A DNA stretch of 64,000 bases, taken from UBA6772 sp965183875. Lineage in GTDB: Bacteria; Bacteroidota; Bacteroidia; Flavobacteriales; UBA7430. Where the stretch lies: the NCBI GenBank assembly GCA_965183875.1, contig CBCYMK010000038.1, positions 1 to 64,000 of the forward strand. Direction: 5' to 3'. Position numbers and translations under genes: made by a program. Below are positions 33,141-42,429 of this stretch, piece by piece; the first letter of the stretch is position 1, and the number at the start of each line of letters is the position of its first letter. The notes beneath the pieces were generated by a model. It had not been told where the DNA came from and searched no databases. It saw nothing but the letters and a program-made list of their open reading frames with translations.

Positions 33141-33172
33141 AAAAAAAGAGGAGCTATTGCTCCTCTTTTTTT
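33141..33172. terminator. Bidirectional terminator between efp and O-antigen ligase gene
   Basis: Seven A, GAGGAGC, loop TATT, GCTCCTC and seven T form a symmetric hairpin with U-runs both ways. The stop codon of the convergent ligase gene lies within its right edge. The GAGGAGC stem is repeated in the hutU terminator. Confidence 0.9.
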
Positions 33173-34607
33173 ATACCGGTAAATCTCTATTTTGATGTCG
33201 CTGATCGAGCACAACTATAATAGATACAAAGGCCCATATAGGTACAGAAGCCTTGTCCATTTCTAAGAAGTTATTTAAGAAGGCATGGGTAAAGTAGGTC
33301 ACTAACCCCAATATACAAGCCATCAACAACCATTGCTCTTGTTGATCTGCCAGTTTATGATACAATACAATTGCCTTGAAAAATACGGAGCCCATCAGCA
33401 ATAAAAACAAGAGTAAACCAGGCCAACCCATTTCAGCGAGAGTCCCTAAATACTCACTATGTGCATTTCCCTTATTCCCTGCATTGGTACTTATAATCGT
33501 TTTTTCATAATAATTTTGATAAGGGGCATAATTAAACTGGTAGGTACCTGCTCCCCACCCTGTATGAGGTCTTTCTTCAAAAAGTCGAATTGCAGATTTC
33601 CATCTATTTATTCGTTCTAAGTTGGAGGCGTCTGTACTTACATTAGACATAGAGGTAATATGCTCTGTAAAACTATCAGATGAATCTTGGCTATTTTTCT
33701 CTAAAGCCATTAAAATATCAGTTTGAAAAAGAAGGACAAAACTTACCAAGAAAGCCATTACGGTTAAAAGCAATGTAAACCGTATACGCAATTTCATAAT
33801 TATATAAACGCCTGCAGCTGCAACTAAACTTAACCATGCAGCCCTAGTATAAGACAATACAGTAGCTAATAAAAGAATTAATAAAACACCTGTAAACAAA
33901 GTACTAGCACCCCCATTATTAGCCCATTTACGCATATAAAATCCGAAAGGAAGAATTAAAGCTAAAGCCATTCCGTAAGAAGTGTGGTCTTTAAAGAATG
34001 GTGACATTACCCAATGGGCTGCCTCGTGCTCAAAACCATGAGTAGCATGAATCAAAATAGTATAAACCGCAACTGTTGTAAGTCCCAATAAATACGCTTT
34101 TGCGAATCGATGTATGTTTTTAGTTTCTTGAAACCATGCATAAGCTAAGACATAAAAACTACTGATAAACCACAGCCTTGTAATTAACACCTTAATAGAT
34201 GCCAAAGGTACCGAACTACTAATAGCGGTAATAAACATCCATACTAAATAGGCTATAATAGCAATAGAAATTGGGTGCTTATACAGGCCTTTAAACAATT
34301 CACTGTCGCTAAACATTTTCAACCAAGCGATAATCATTAAGCCAAATAAAAGTGGCTCAGTTGGAAGCGCCATTTCAACTCCTATAGGATTATAAATCCC
34401 TAACTCTTGTAAACTTGTTGATAGCGGTGTGAAAAAAGCAACTAGCGTTAACAATAAATCCACTCGTAAAACTGCCAATGAAATCACAGCTACAACAAGA
34501 GGCAAAAGGATGCCCCAGTAGCTCTGGTTAGCAATCAAATAGGTGTTCGCTATTATAAATAGCAATACCAGGAATACTAAAGAATAATGTTTTTGGTTTT
34601 TAATCAA
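33171..34607 (-). CDS. O-antigen ligase/polymerase family membrane protein
   Basis: A 478-residue polytopic membrane protein of the Wzy/WaaL superfamily, which polymerises surface glycans or joins them to lipid A core in the periplasm. About twelve hydrophobic segments are visible. The long periplasmic loop at ~300-385 carries the conserved RINRWKSAIRLFEERPHTGWG and NAGNKGNAHSEYLGTLAEMG stretches, where the essential Arg and His lie. Ligase and polymerase cannot be told apart without structure comparison. It overlaps the Wzz-like gene upstream by 8 nt. It is the last gene of the flippase-sulfotransferase-Wzz-ligase run. Confidence 0.86.
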   Translation of the reverse strand: MIKNQKHYSLVFLVLLFIIANTYLIANQSYWGILLPLVVAVISLAVLRVDLLLTLVAFFTPLSTSLQELGIYNPIGVEMALPTEPLLFGLMIIAWLKMFSDSELFKGLYKHPISIAIIAYLVWMFITAISSSVPLASIKVLITRLWFISSFYVLAYAWFQETKNIHRFAKAYLLGLTTVAVYTILIHATHGFEHEAAHWVMSPFFKDHTSYGMALALILPFGFYMRKWANNGGASTLFTGVLLILLLATVLSYTRAAWLSLVAAAGVYIIMKLRIRFTLLLTVMAFLVSFVLLFQTDILMALEKNSQDSSDSFTEHITSMSNVSTDASNLERINRWKSAIRLFEERPHTGWGAGTYQFNYAPYQNYYEKTIISTNAGNKGNAHSEYLGTLAEMGWPGLLLFLLLMGSVFFKAIVLYHKLADQQEQWLLMACILGLVTYFTHAFLNNFLEMDKASVPIWAFVSIIVVLDQRHQNRDLPV

Positions 34608-35610
34608 GGTTTGCTATTGAAAGGGTCTGACGGATATACAGCAATACCAAGGTCATGATAAAAGTACTCATACCTGCAAACACAACAATTAACCACCTTA
34701 TAGGGTATGCCTTTTTATCGGCAGGCACTGCTCTATTAATCACAAATCTATTTGTTAATTCCGCTTCTAATTCAATGCTAATATTTTCTTTTTCTAAGCG
34801 AATTAAATTTAATTGCTCTTGAACTAATTCAAGTTCTTCAAAAAGTCTAAAATAATCCCCACCATATAAGGCCAAGTTATTAAACTCTTTCTTTAGCGCT
34901 CTAGCACCAGTGGTATTCCCACTAGATAATGCTTTGGCATAATACTCAGTCAAACGTTCTGCTTGTAGAGAAACATCTAATATCCCATGAGACCTTAACA
35001 CCTCAAGTGAATCGTGAATAGAAAATAAACGGCTAGACAAATGAGCGTCTCTATTTTCTAAAATTACAATCGCCTGCGAAGCACGTTCAGCTTTTACTCT
35101 TTTTACAACTACATCAATTAAATCAACTATTCGGTTACACATCTGGGCAGACAAAATAGGGTCTTCGTCTAAAACCTCAATTTTAATAGACATCAGCTCG
35201 GTACGTTTAAAACTAAAATGCTCATTAAAAGCTAAGTTCATCCAAGTATTTGCATGTGCTGCTTCTGGGTTAATCTCATAGTGAGTAAATAAATCGAATT
35301 CCTCAACAATACGATTTTGCATTTCATCGGTGTTAAGTATTTGAAGCAAGCGTTCTGCTTCAAGCTCTTCACCAAATTCCAATACATCTTTTCTGTAAGG
35401 GTTATGTTCAACCAACAAAGCCTGAGAAATAGAATTTGTTGTTGTTGGGTAAATTACAGAGGTAGACTTAAAAGTAGGGGTAATTACATATGGAGAGGAA
35501 ACTATAGCGCCCAACACAATTGCAATAAAAGTAAATAAAGCGAGTGGTTTCCTCCACTTAAATAAATCTAATAGTATGTTTCCTGAATTGGAAAGGGATG
35601 CGCTGCTCAT
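34600..35610 (-). CDS. Wzz-like polysaccharide chain-length protein
   Basis: A 336-residue polysaccharide co-polymerase of the Wzz type: N-terminal membrane segment (ALFTFIAIVLGAIVSSPYV, ~24-42), a periplasmic helical coiled region (~60-295), and a C-terminal membrane segment (WLIVVFAGMSTFIMTLVLLYI, ~305-325). No tyrosine kinase domain follows, unlike Wzc in this window. It sets modal chain length of the glycan. The reading frame extends to a TTG at 35634, but that codon is the end of a TATATTTG -7 box; the ATG at 35610 is the start. Overlaps the ligase gene by 8 nt. Confidence 0.85.
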   Translation of the reverse strand: MSSASLSNSGNILLDLFKWRKPLALFTFIAIVLGAIVSSPYVITPTFKSTSVIYPTTTNSISQALLVEHNPYRKDVLEFGEELEAERLLQILNTDEMQNRIVEEFDLFTHYEINPEAAHANTWMNLAFNEHFSFKRTELMSIKIEVLDEDPILSAQMCNRIVDLIDVVVKRVKAERASQAIVILENRDAHLSSRLFSIHDSLEVLRSHGILDVSLQAERLTEYYAKALSSGNTTGARALKKEFNNLALYGGDYFRLFEELELVQEQLNLIRLEKENISIELEAELTNRFVINRAVPADKKAYPIRWLIVVFAGMSTFIMTLVLLYIRQTLSIANLD

Positions 35611-35631
35611 GTGTTTAAATTTAATTTCAGC

Positions 35632-35639
35632 CAAATATA
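35632..35639 (-). promoter_or_regulatory. -7 box of an internal promoter before the Wzz-like gene
   Basis: The minus strand reads TATATTTG, an exact -7 match, 21 nt upstream of the ATG at 35610 and 3 nt from the sulfotransferase stop codon. It would allow the wzz-ligase pair to be expressed apart from the flippase and sulfotransferase. Confidence 0.5.
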
Positions 35640-35642
35640 CAA

Positions 35643-36539
35643 TTAATCAACCGCTTTCCATCGCGAGAGGTCTTTAGCTAAAAGAGTTTCTAAAGCTTCT
35701 ATTTCTGACTCAAAATAAGCATCTAAAAAAGCCAGCTCTTCTGGTGACATTACCGGTTTTTGCAAAGACTTAACGTTAAGGTCGAGACAATTATTACGCC
35801 ACTTAACAAGATTTATATAAAAGCTAGTTTGTTTACATTTTTTAAAAAGCACATTAAAGAAGGATGATTCAATTTTGGCTTTCAGAATCGAAGGAAACCT
35901 AATAATCCTGTTCATGAAGTTAGAACCCACTTGCTTACTTTCGTTCACTGATGCGTAGTTTGGGACGAAATCTACCTGCTTAAGTCCGATAGCAGAATAC
36001 AAAGCCTTAGAAAACAACTCGGTATTCGAAAGGGACTCATCTAAGAAATAAACATGGAGTTTATTAGAATTAAAAACCTCAAAATACCGGGCTAGCTGCT
36101 CAGAAAAACAAGCACTTTTTAATAGATAAGGATATTGTTTTACAGCCTCTAAGAATGAAATTGAGGCCGGAATACTTTTATTAAATGACTGCTCGTATAT
36201 GAAATGAGAAAATACAACTTGCTTAGGGTTGCGCAACATTATTAATAACTGTACCTGTGGAAAAGTAGCCTTAATTTTTAGAGCACAATCTTTATCGTAT
36301 AAATACTGAGGAGAAACTTCTCCTTTTACTAAAGTTGTGACTGGCCAAAATTTTAAATAGTATTCTTTAGTATAGCCCGAGGACTCGTTTTTTGAACCGT
36401 TAAAATTACAGGTATTAAAGTAGGCTATTTCCTTTCTCGAAGACATACACACTTCAGGATGCTGCCTCAAAAGAGAAGCCATCCAAGAAGAGCCACTTTT
36501 TACAGCCCCTAATCCAATAAAGTGAATAGGCTTACTCAT
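35643..36539 (-). CDS. Sulfotransferase domain protein
   Basis: A 298-residue PAPS-dependent sulfotransferase. The 5'-phosphosulfate loop is GAVKSGSSWMASLLRQHPEV (~11-30) and the 3'-phosphate motif is LLIMLRNPKQVVFSHF (~98-113, Arg and Ser). Both are clear and in the right order. It lies between the flippase and the Wzz-like gene, overlapping the flippase end by 8 nt, which points to sulfation of the glycan being assembled. It could instead act on a lipid such as a sulfonolipid precursor. PAPS would come from the cysDN-cysC operon at 59.9-62.9 kb. No signal peptide; cytoplasmic. Confidence 0.85.
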   Translation of the reverse strand: MSKPIHFIGLGAVKSGSSWMASLLRQHPEVCMSSRKEIAYFNTCNFNGSKNESSGYTKEYYLKFWPVTTLVKGEVSPQYLYDKDCALKIKATFPQVQLLIMLRNPKQVVFSHFIYEQSFNKSIPASISFLEAVKQYPYLLKSACFSEQLARYFEVFNSNKLHVYFLDESLSNTELFSKALYSAIGLKQVDFVPNYASVNESKQVGSNFMNRIIRFPSILKAKIESSFFNVLFKKCKQTSFYINLVKWRNNCLDLNVKSLQKPVMSPEELAFLDAYFESEIEALETLLAKDLSRWKAVD

Positions 36540-37905
36540 CTATTGCACTTTTTAGTTTAAAAGGATTGGGAAACATTACAAAACCGTGATGTTTTTTTAC
36601 AAAATACAAGCCTAATGTATTCCAATAAATTAAACAAAGTGTACTAGCTAAAGCTGCTCCTTCAATACCTAAACTATTAGGTGAATATTCGAAAAGAGGT
36701 ATTAAATAATAGTTCAGTATGACATTGAGTAAGGCAGCCGATAAAATAATTTTACTAACCAAATGCTCATGACCAGACATATTTAACAAGTTGAGCACAG
36801 AACCAGATAGAGCGTTATATAATTGCCCGACAGCCAATATATAAACACAGGTTTTTGCTATTAAAAATGAATCCCCATACAGAGACAATAAATATTCAGT
36901 AAACAGAATTAACAATAAAAATACGGGAAAGGAAGACCAAAAATTCAATTTAGCAGACTGCATTGCTAACTTTTGCAATTCCATCTTATTGGCCCCAGAA
37001 GACAACTCAGCAAATTTCGGTGCGGCTATAGCATTTACTGCAAATAAACTCAATGATATTATTAGACCTAATTTAAAAGCTATAAAATATATACCTACTT
37101 GGTCCTCAGCTAAAAATCGACCTAAAAAAATGGTGTCTGTCCAGCTTAAAACCAAGAACATTGAGCTTGTGAGCATCATGGGTAAAGAAACCGAAAGTAA
37201 TCTTTTTACTTTTTCCTTTGTATTCCTTTCTACAGCAAAGTGTTTTTTGATTAAAAAAGCAGAGCCTAAATACACGACAACACTAGCTATAAGCAAGGAA
37301 TAAATCGGTAAGTACGGTGTATTGTCCAGAATATTTATCCCTAGAACTAATAAAATAGACATCACCAAAAACAAGGTACCTACTTGTAGAAAGGAAAATG
37401 CCCGCATCTTTTTCATCCCCCTAAGGGCATCTGCATTTACCTTTATTAAGGCATAAGGTATAATGGCGTATGAAACGATTTTAAAAGCCTTAGTGAGTAA
37501 TTTATTATCGAACCATTCTGCAATATAATGCGCAGTTTGATTAATCAGAACAAAGAAAAAAGTACTCACCAACAAAATTAAGAGGGTACTTTTAAGATAG
37601 GCATCTTTAGCCTGAGCTTTCTTGTCTGCTTGAAACAGATCAGAGATAATTTTAACCAATGCCTCGTCTAGCCCCATACGGGAAAGTACTACCACCAAAC
37701 TCAAAAGCGTAAAGGATAGAGAGTACATACCCAAAACAGCCTCTCCATAATACAGTGTAATTATATAACTCAAAGCATAACCTGAAAACAAGCCTAAAGA
37801 TCTAAACAAAAACACTATTGCAGAGCCTTTTAAAAGCTCGCTCAGATTCAGGTCTAATCGAAGAGATGCAACTATAGAATTAAAATACTTTTTTAAAAGA
37901 GTCAT
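36532..37905 (-). CDS. Oligosaccharide flippase (Wzx/polysaccharide transport family)
   Basis: A 457-residue polytopic protein with 12-14 hydrophobic segments and the Wzx-style start LLKGSAIVFLFRSLGLFSGYALSYIIT-like region at ~25-50. It would flip lipid-linked oligosaccharide from cytoplasm to periplasm. Charged residues inside helices and the segment LRGMKKMRAFSFLQ fit the family, but the specific substrate is not readable. It is the first gene of the run that continues with the sulfotransferase. The ATG is 7 nt downstream of an exact TATTTTTG box, giving a very short leader. Confidence 0.87.
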   Translation of the reverse strand: MTLLKKYFNSIVASLRLDLNLSELLKGSAIVFLFRSLGLFSGYALSYIITLYYGEAVLGMYSLSFTLLSLVVVLSRMGLDEALVKIISDLFQADKKAQAKDAYLKSTLLILLVSTFFFVLINQTAHYIAEWFDNKLLTKAFKIVSYAIIPYALIKVNADALRGMKKMRAFSFLQVGTLFLVMSILLVLGINILDNTPYLPIYSLLIASVVVYLGSAFLIKKHFAVERNTKEKVKRLLSVSLPMMLTSSMFLVLSWTDTIFLGRFLAEDQVGIYFIAFKLGLIISLSLFAVNAIAAPKFAELSSGANKMELQKLAMQSAKLNFWSSFPVFLLLILFTEYLLSLYGDSFLIAKTCVYILAVGQLYNALSGSVLNLLNMSGHEHLVSKIILSAALLNVILNYYLIPLFEYSPNSLGIEGAALASTLCLIYWNTLGLYFVKKHHGFVMFPNPFKLKSAIDE

Positions 37906-37912
37906 AGGTATG

Positions 37913-37920
37913 CAAAAATA
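37913..37920 (-). promoter_or_regulatory. -7 box of the flippase operon promoter
   Basis: The minus strand reads TATTTTTG, exact to consensus, ending 7 nt before the flippase ATG at 37905. It would drive the flippase-sulfotransferase-Wzz-ligase run. Confidence 0.55.
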
Positions 37921-37963
37921 CTAAAACGAAAAACAAAGTCCTTTATGATATTGACTAAATAGT

Positions 37964-37971
37964 TATCTTCG
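37964..37971 (+). promoter_or_regulatory. Possible -7 box of the GT4 promoter
   Basis: TATCTTCG, one mismatch from TAnnTTTG, ends 5 nt before the GT4 ATG at 37977. With the opposite flippase promoter it makes a 71-nt divergent control region. Confidence 0.4.
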
Positions 37972-37976
37972 CTTTT

Positions 37977-39107
37977 ATGAGAATTGCAGTTAACACAAGG
38001 CTTTTATTAAAAGACAAACTCGAAGGTATAGGTTGGTATACCTTCGAAACACTTTCTAGAATTGTAAAAGCTCATCCTGAACATGAGTTTATATTTATTT
38101 TTGACCGCCTCTATTCAGAAGAGTTTATTTTCGAAAATAATGTAACCCCGATCGTCTTAGGTCCTCCTACACGCCACCCTATCTTATGGTATATATGGTT
38201 TGAGTATAAGATACCTAGACTACTCAAGAAATTAAAAATTGATTTATTCTTATCTCCAGACGGCTTTTTATCACTCAACAGCAAAACCCCTTCGGTAGCG
38301 GTAATACACGATATAAATTTCGAACACCACCCCAAGGACTTAAAATGGAGTCACAGTAAATTTTACCGATTCTTTTTTAGAAAATATGCGCATAAAGCAT
38401 CGCGAATAGCAACCGTTTCGGAATACTCAAAAAAGGATATTTCTAGTGAATACGGAATAGACTCAAATAAAATTGATGTAAGCCTTAATGGGGTAAACCC
38501 GGGTTTTCACCCTATAGAATTAAAAAAACAAATAAGTACTAAGCAGCAATACAGCTCAGGAAAAGATTACTTTCTTTTTGTAGGTGCATTGCATCCGCGA
38601 AAAAACATTAAACGATTGCTTCTCGCTTTTGATGCATTTAAACAAAAAACAAATTCAACCAATAAATTATTAATTGTAGGTGCGAAAATGTGGTGGAACA
38701 GTGAATTAAAAGAAACTTATGAAAACCTACCCCATAAAAAAGATGTAATTTTTACCGGTAGGAAGACTTTGTCAGAATTGAACTTACTCTACGCGTCTGC
38801 ACAAGCTTTTTGTTTCGTTCCTTATTTTGAAGGTTTTGGGATACCCATTGTTGAGGCAATGAAATGTGGCTGTCCAGTAATCACTTCTAACTGTACTGCA
38901 ATGCCTGAAGTAGCTGGAGAAGCTGCACTTTTAGTAGACCCATTTAATATAGATGAAATAAAAGAGGCAATGCTAAAAATCGAAAATGACAACGCTCTGA
39001 GAGTTGCTCTTTCTGAAAAGGGATTGATACAGGCCCAAAAATTTAGTTGGAACCACACAGCCAATACTTTATGGAATAGTATTGAAAAAGTTCTTGATAA
39101 ATGCTAG
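37977..39107 (+). CDS. Glycosyltransferase family 4
   Basis: A 376-residue retaining GT-B glycosyltransferase. The acceptor half starts MRIAVNTRLLLKDKLEGIGWYT; the donor half holds KDYFLFVGALHPRKNIKRLLLAF (~195-217), VIFTGRKTLSELNLLYASAQ (~257-276) and the EX7E motif EGFGIPIVEAMKCGCPVITSN (~284-304) that binds the nucleotide sugar. It likely builds the glycan handled by the divergent flippase cluster. The last 7 nt overlap the start of rnhB, so both are cotranscribed. Sugar donor and linkage are unknown. Confidence 0.92.
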   Translation: MRIAVNTRLLLKDKLEGIGWYTFETLSRIVKAHPEHEFIFIFDRLYSEEFIFENNVTPIVLGPPTRHPILWYIWFEYKIPRLLKKLKIDLFLSPDGFLSLNSKTPSVAVIHDINFEHHPKDLKWSHSKFYRFFFRKYAHKASRIATVSEYSKKDISSEYGIDSNKIDVSLNGVNPGFHPIELKKQISTKQQYSSGKDYFLFVGALHPRKNIKRLLLAFDAFKQKTNSTNKLLIVGAKMWWNSELKETYENLPHKKDVIFTGRKTLSELNLLYASAQAFCFVPYFEGFGIPIVEAMKCGCPVITSNCTAMPEVAGEAALLVDPFNIDEIKEAMLKIENDNALRVALSEKGLIQAQKFSWNHTANTLWNSIEKVLDKC

Positions 39108-39700
39108 CATCCTATTTACATAAAACAAAAATTGAAGTCGGCTGTGATGAAGCAGGAAGAGGCTGCTTGGCTGGACCTGTTGTTGCTGCGGCAGTAATCC
39201 TACCTAAAAATTTCTCCCATCCCTTATTAAATGACTCTAAACAGGTAAGCGAAAAAAAACGTGAACTACTAAAAAAGGTAATTGAAAAAGAAGCAATAGC
39301 CTTTGCAGTTGGGGTAGTAGACCATAAAGAGATCGATGAAATAAATATATTAAACGCTTCCTTTTTGGCAATGCACCGAGCATTAGACCAAATTAGGACT
39401 TCATTCGACAGTATTTTAGTAGATGGAAATCGTTTTAAAAAATACAAAGACGCCGATCACCACTGCATTATTAAAGGAGATGGAAAGTATTTAAATATAG
39501 CCGCAGCTTCTATATTAGCTAAAACATACCGCGATGAAATAATGAGCAAATTAGATGCTGAATTCCCTGTATATGCATGGAAAAAAAACAAGGGCTATCC
39601 TACAAAAGCACATCGAGATGCGATTAGAGAGTTTGGGGTTAACAAAAACCACCGTTTGACTTTTAGGCTACTACCGGAACAACTGAGCCTTAACCTTTAG
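39101..39700 (+). CDS. rnhB: Ribonuclease HII
   Basis: RNase HII removes ribonucleotides misinserted in DNA. The 199-residue protein carries GCDEAGRGCLAGPVVAAAVIL (~13-33, catalytic Asp-Glu), Asp in SILVDGNRFKK (~106-116), and IAAASILAKTYRDEIM (~132-147, last catalytic Asp), with the tail KKNKGYPTKAHRDAIREFG. Length matches the family. It overlaps the GT4 gene by 7 nt and so is read from the same transcript. Downstream is the promoter of the large lipoprotein gene. Confidence 0.97.
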   Translation: MLASYLHKTKIEVGCDEAGRGCLAGPVVAAAVILPKNFSHPLLNDSKQVSEKKRELLKKVIEKEAIAFAVGVVDHKEIDEINILNASFLAMHRALDQIRTSFDSILVDGNRFKKYKDADHHCIIKGDGKYLNIAAASILAKTYRDEIMSKLDAEFPVYAWKKNKGYPTKAHRDAIREFGVNKNHRLTFRLLPEQLSLNL

Positions 39701-39780
39701 GAATATATACAAGTTAATAACAACTATTATTAGATTGAATAAATTCTATTAAACCAGTAATTTACGAAGTTTAATAAATG

Positions 39781-39812
39781 TTTGCGCAGCTTAATTGGTA
39801 TTTCTATTTTTG
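39781..39812 (+). promoter_or_regulatory. Promoter of the large lipoprotein gene
   Basis: TTTG at 39781-39784, a 20-nt spacer and TATTTTTG at 39805-39812 give the best complete -33/-7 match in the window. The leader to the ATG at 39832 is about 15 nt. Confidence 0.7.
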
Positions 39813-39831
39813 AGTTGCCTAAAAGTAAACC

Positions 39832-42429
39832 ATGCAAAAATCTATATTTTTAATAATACTACTATCTGTATTATTTTCTTGTCAGCAAGACTCTGAATTT
39901 AGAAGTGACTCTATTCACGCTATTCCCTTAGATGCTGCACTAATAATTGAAAGTAGCGACCTTTCTAAAAGTATAGATGAACTTACAAAGAGCTCCATTT
40001 GGGGTACCTTAAGTACAGAAACCTCCATAGAAGAAACCCATAACTCTCTACTTTCTATAGACTCTACAATTTCCACCTACGCCTCTCACCTATCGAGTAT
40101 TAATCCTGTATTTCTTTCACTACACTTAACGGGCGCACAATCTTTTAGTTGGTTAATGGTAAGCTCAACAGAAAATCAAGAACAAAAAATTCAGTTATTA
40201 GAAATAGGATTAGCAAGCTTTACCAATACACTAGAACATCCTTATAGCAATACGACTATAGTGGAAGTGCGGATGAGTGGTGATGTATTTTATTACGCCA
40301 AACTCAATGGTTTACTTATGCTAAGCCAAGAAAAGATTTTAATTGAAGATGCAATAAGACAACTAAAAACACCAAATAACCTAACCTCAAAAACTGATTT
40401 CTCTAGTGTTTATAATTCAGCAAACAAAAAAGAAGATTTCAACCTCTATATAAACACAAAGAATTTCGACAGAATAAGTCAATCTGTTTGTATTCAGAGT
40501 ACAAGTTTAAAAAATCAAGCTGAGTGGATGCAATGGGGAGTAGATTTATCAAAAAATGGTATTCTCTTTAGTGGTATTAGTTTGAGTCACGATTCTTTAG
40601 CACAAGAACTGAGCTTTTTTCAAGGCAATGCACCACATAGTGTACTAGCACCAAGCATACTACCAAGGAGTACTGCCTTGTTTGTTTCTAAATCCTTTGA
40701 AAATTTCAAACAGCTACAAAGAAAACAACTAAATGCGCTTAGTGTAAAACACCAGAAAAATACCTACACTAAAAAATTAGTCGGATTAGATACTGAACTA
40801 AAGTCAACTTTTGAGTCGTGGATTGACAGTGAGGTAACTTGGTTTTTAGTAGAAAACAGCAGCCATTTGTCCGAAGGCGTGCTTCTACACATTACCAATG
40901 AGTCTGAAGTGGAAGAAATAATTAGCCAAAACGCCGACTCTGTACTAAACTATAGAGATGGTATGATTTATAAATGGGAAGACTTACAATACTTAACGAC
41001 TCTCTGTTCGGTGAATACGAATGAGAAAACACAATTTGCTTGTATACTTAATGAACAATTGGTTTTAAGCGCCGATTTAAGTTTACTAAAAAACTTAATA
41101 AACGACTATAAGGCTAAAAAATCATTAGCATATAGCGAGGATTACAAAAACTGCATGGGAGAGTTAAACTCAAGCTCCAACCTATTGGTTTACCTACAAA
41201 ATCCTTCGGCACTTCAATTAGCCCCTCTATTTTTACGTGAGCCTATGGTTAATTTTGTGAGTTCGTATACTACGGCACTAAAACCACTTAGAGCATTAGC
41301 AGTACAGTTTGAGGTTGATGAAAAAATCTGCTATAGTAATGCCTATTTACATTTTGATAAATCAGAAACGGATCAAACTAGAGCTCTGTGGACTTCCCAG
41401 CTTGAAGCTCCTATCATTTCAGAAATTAGCCTGGTAAAAAACCACTACAACCAGCAATGGGAAGTGGCAGTACAGGATGAGAATTTCGTCGTGTATTTAA
41501 TTTCTACTCAAGGAGAAATTTTATGGAAAAGAAAATTGAAAGAAGCTATTATAGGAGAGGTTAAACAAATTGACCTATTCAAAAACAATAAACTTCAATT
41601 ACTATTTAACACCTCGAATAAGCTCTATTTAATAGATCGTAAAGGTAGAGATGTGGGAGCTTACCCAATTTCTTTAGCAACAAAAACAACACTTCCTTTA
41701 GCTTTATTCGACTACCAAAAACAACGGAATTATAGAATCCTTCTTTCCTGTGGAAAAAACCATTATATGTACGATAAAAATGGAAAGAAAATAAAAGGTT
41801 GGAAACTAAATAAGACTAAGAGTAAGGCTGTGCATACAGCACAACATTTTGTAGTAGCCTCTAAAGACTATATTTTACTTCCTGAAGAAAATGGGACCTT
41901 AAACATTCTCAACCGAAAGGGAGAGCAAAGAATAAAAGTAAAAGGTAAAATTGATTTCTCTGACAACAAACTGCATATTGTAAAAGGGTCTACACTTGCA
42001 GAAACTCGTATAGTAACGGTAGACAAACATGGGAATCAACAAAACATTCTGTTTGATGGCAGCCTAGACAACAGCATCCAATTTGAATTTGATGAAGAGA
42101 TGTATTTTAGTTATACACTGGAACATCATATAGGGCTTGAGGCTGAAAACTTACAGGTAAATGGTGAGCTTATGAACCTCCAATACTCATTTGATAATTC
42201 TGAATTATCAAGTCCACTACTGACAAAATTAGACGAGCACTTATATTTGAGTATTACCGACATAACAGCGGAAGAGGCCTATATATTTAGAGAAGATGGA
42301 GAACAGGTAGAGGGTTACCCTGTTTATGGGAAAACTACAGGTATTCTAAAAGATATAAATCTTGATACTAAACTCAACTTTATAGTAGGAGGCGAATCGG
42401 GTATGCTATATAATTACTCAGCAGAGTAA
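39832..42429 (+). CDS. Large lipoprotein of unknown function, beta-propeller-like C-terminal half
   Basis: An 865-residue predicted lipoprotein: the signal peptide ends in the lipobox LLSVLFSC with the lipidated Cys at residue 17. Residues ~30-520 resemble the DUF3352-type fold by repeated Leu/Ser-rich segments and loops such as SILPRSTALFVSKSF; this is a weak match by eye. Residues ~525-865 look like a propeller: recurring W/L-x-R/N-K-G-x blades (STQGEILWKRKL, LYLIDRKGRDVGAYPI, HYMYDKNGKKIKGWKL, GTLNILNRKGEQRIKVKG, GEQVEGYPVYG). I do not know its function. It follows rnhB with its own promoter and shares an 18-nt 3' end structure with the convergent glucosaminidase gene. Confidence 0.75.
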   Translation: MQKSIFLIILLSVLFSCQQDSEFRSDSIHAIPLDAALIIESSDLSKSIDELTKSSIWGTLSTETSIEETHNSLLSIDSTISTYASHLSSINPVFLSLHLTGAQSFSWLMVSSTENQEQKIQLLEIGLASFTNTLEHPYSNTTIVEVRMSGDVFYYAKLNGLLMLSQEKILIEDAIRQLKTPNNLTSKTDFSSVYNSANKKEDFNLYINTKNFDRISQSVCIQSTSLKNQAEWMQWGVDLSKNGILFSGISLSHDSLAQELSFFQGNAPHSVLAPSILPRSTALFVSKSFENFKQLQRKQLNALSVKHQKNTYTKKLVGLDTELKSTFESWIDSEVTWFLVENSSHLSEGVLLHITNESEVEEIISQNADSVLNYRDGMIYKWEDLQYLTTLCSVNTNEKTQFACILNEQLVLSADLSLLKNLINDYKAKKSLAYSEDYKNCMGELNSSSNLLVYLQNPSALQLAPLFLREPMVNFVSSYTTALKPLRALAVQFEVDEKICYSNAYLHFDKSETDQTRALWTSQLEAPIISEISLVKNHYNQQWEVAVQDENFVVYLISTQGEILWKRKLKEAIIGEVKQIDLFKNNKLQLLFNTSNKLYLIDRKGRDVGAYPISLATKTTLPLALFDYQKQRNYRILLSCGKNHYMYDKNGKKIKGWKLNKTKSKAVHTAQHFVVASKDYILLPEENGTLNILNRKGEQRIKVKGKIDFSDNKLHIVKGSTLAETRIVTVDKHGNQQNILFDGSLDNSIQFEFDEEMYFSYTLEHHIGLEAENLQVNGELMNLQYSFDNSELSSPLLTKLDEHLYLSITDITAEEAYIFREDGEQVEGYPVYGKTTGILKDINLDTKLNFIVGGESGMLYNYSAE

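Noticed and set aside
35643..36539. Sulfotransferase as a tyrosylprotein or host-like enzyme
   Set aside because: The two PAPS motifs fit but the neighbours are all glycan assembly genes, so a glycan or lipid acceptor is the simpler reading.
33171..39107. Polysaccharide cluster as a recently acquired island
   Set aside because: Base composition and codon use look like the neighbours, it uses the same promoter boxes, and there are no transposases, integrases or tRNA borders.
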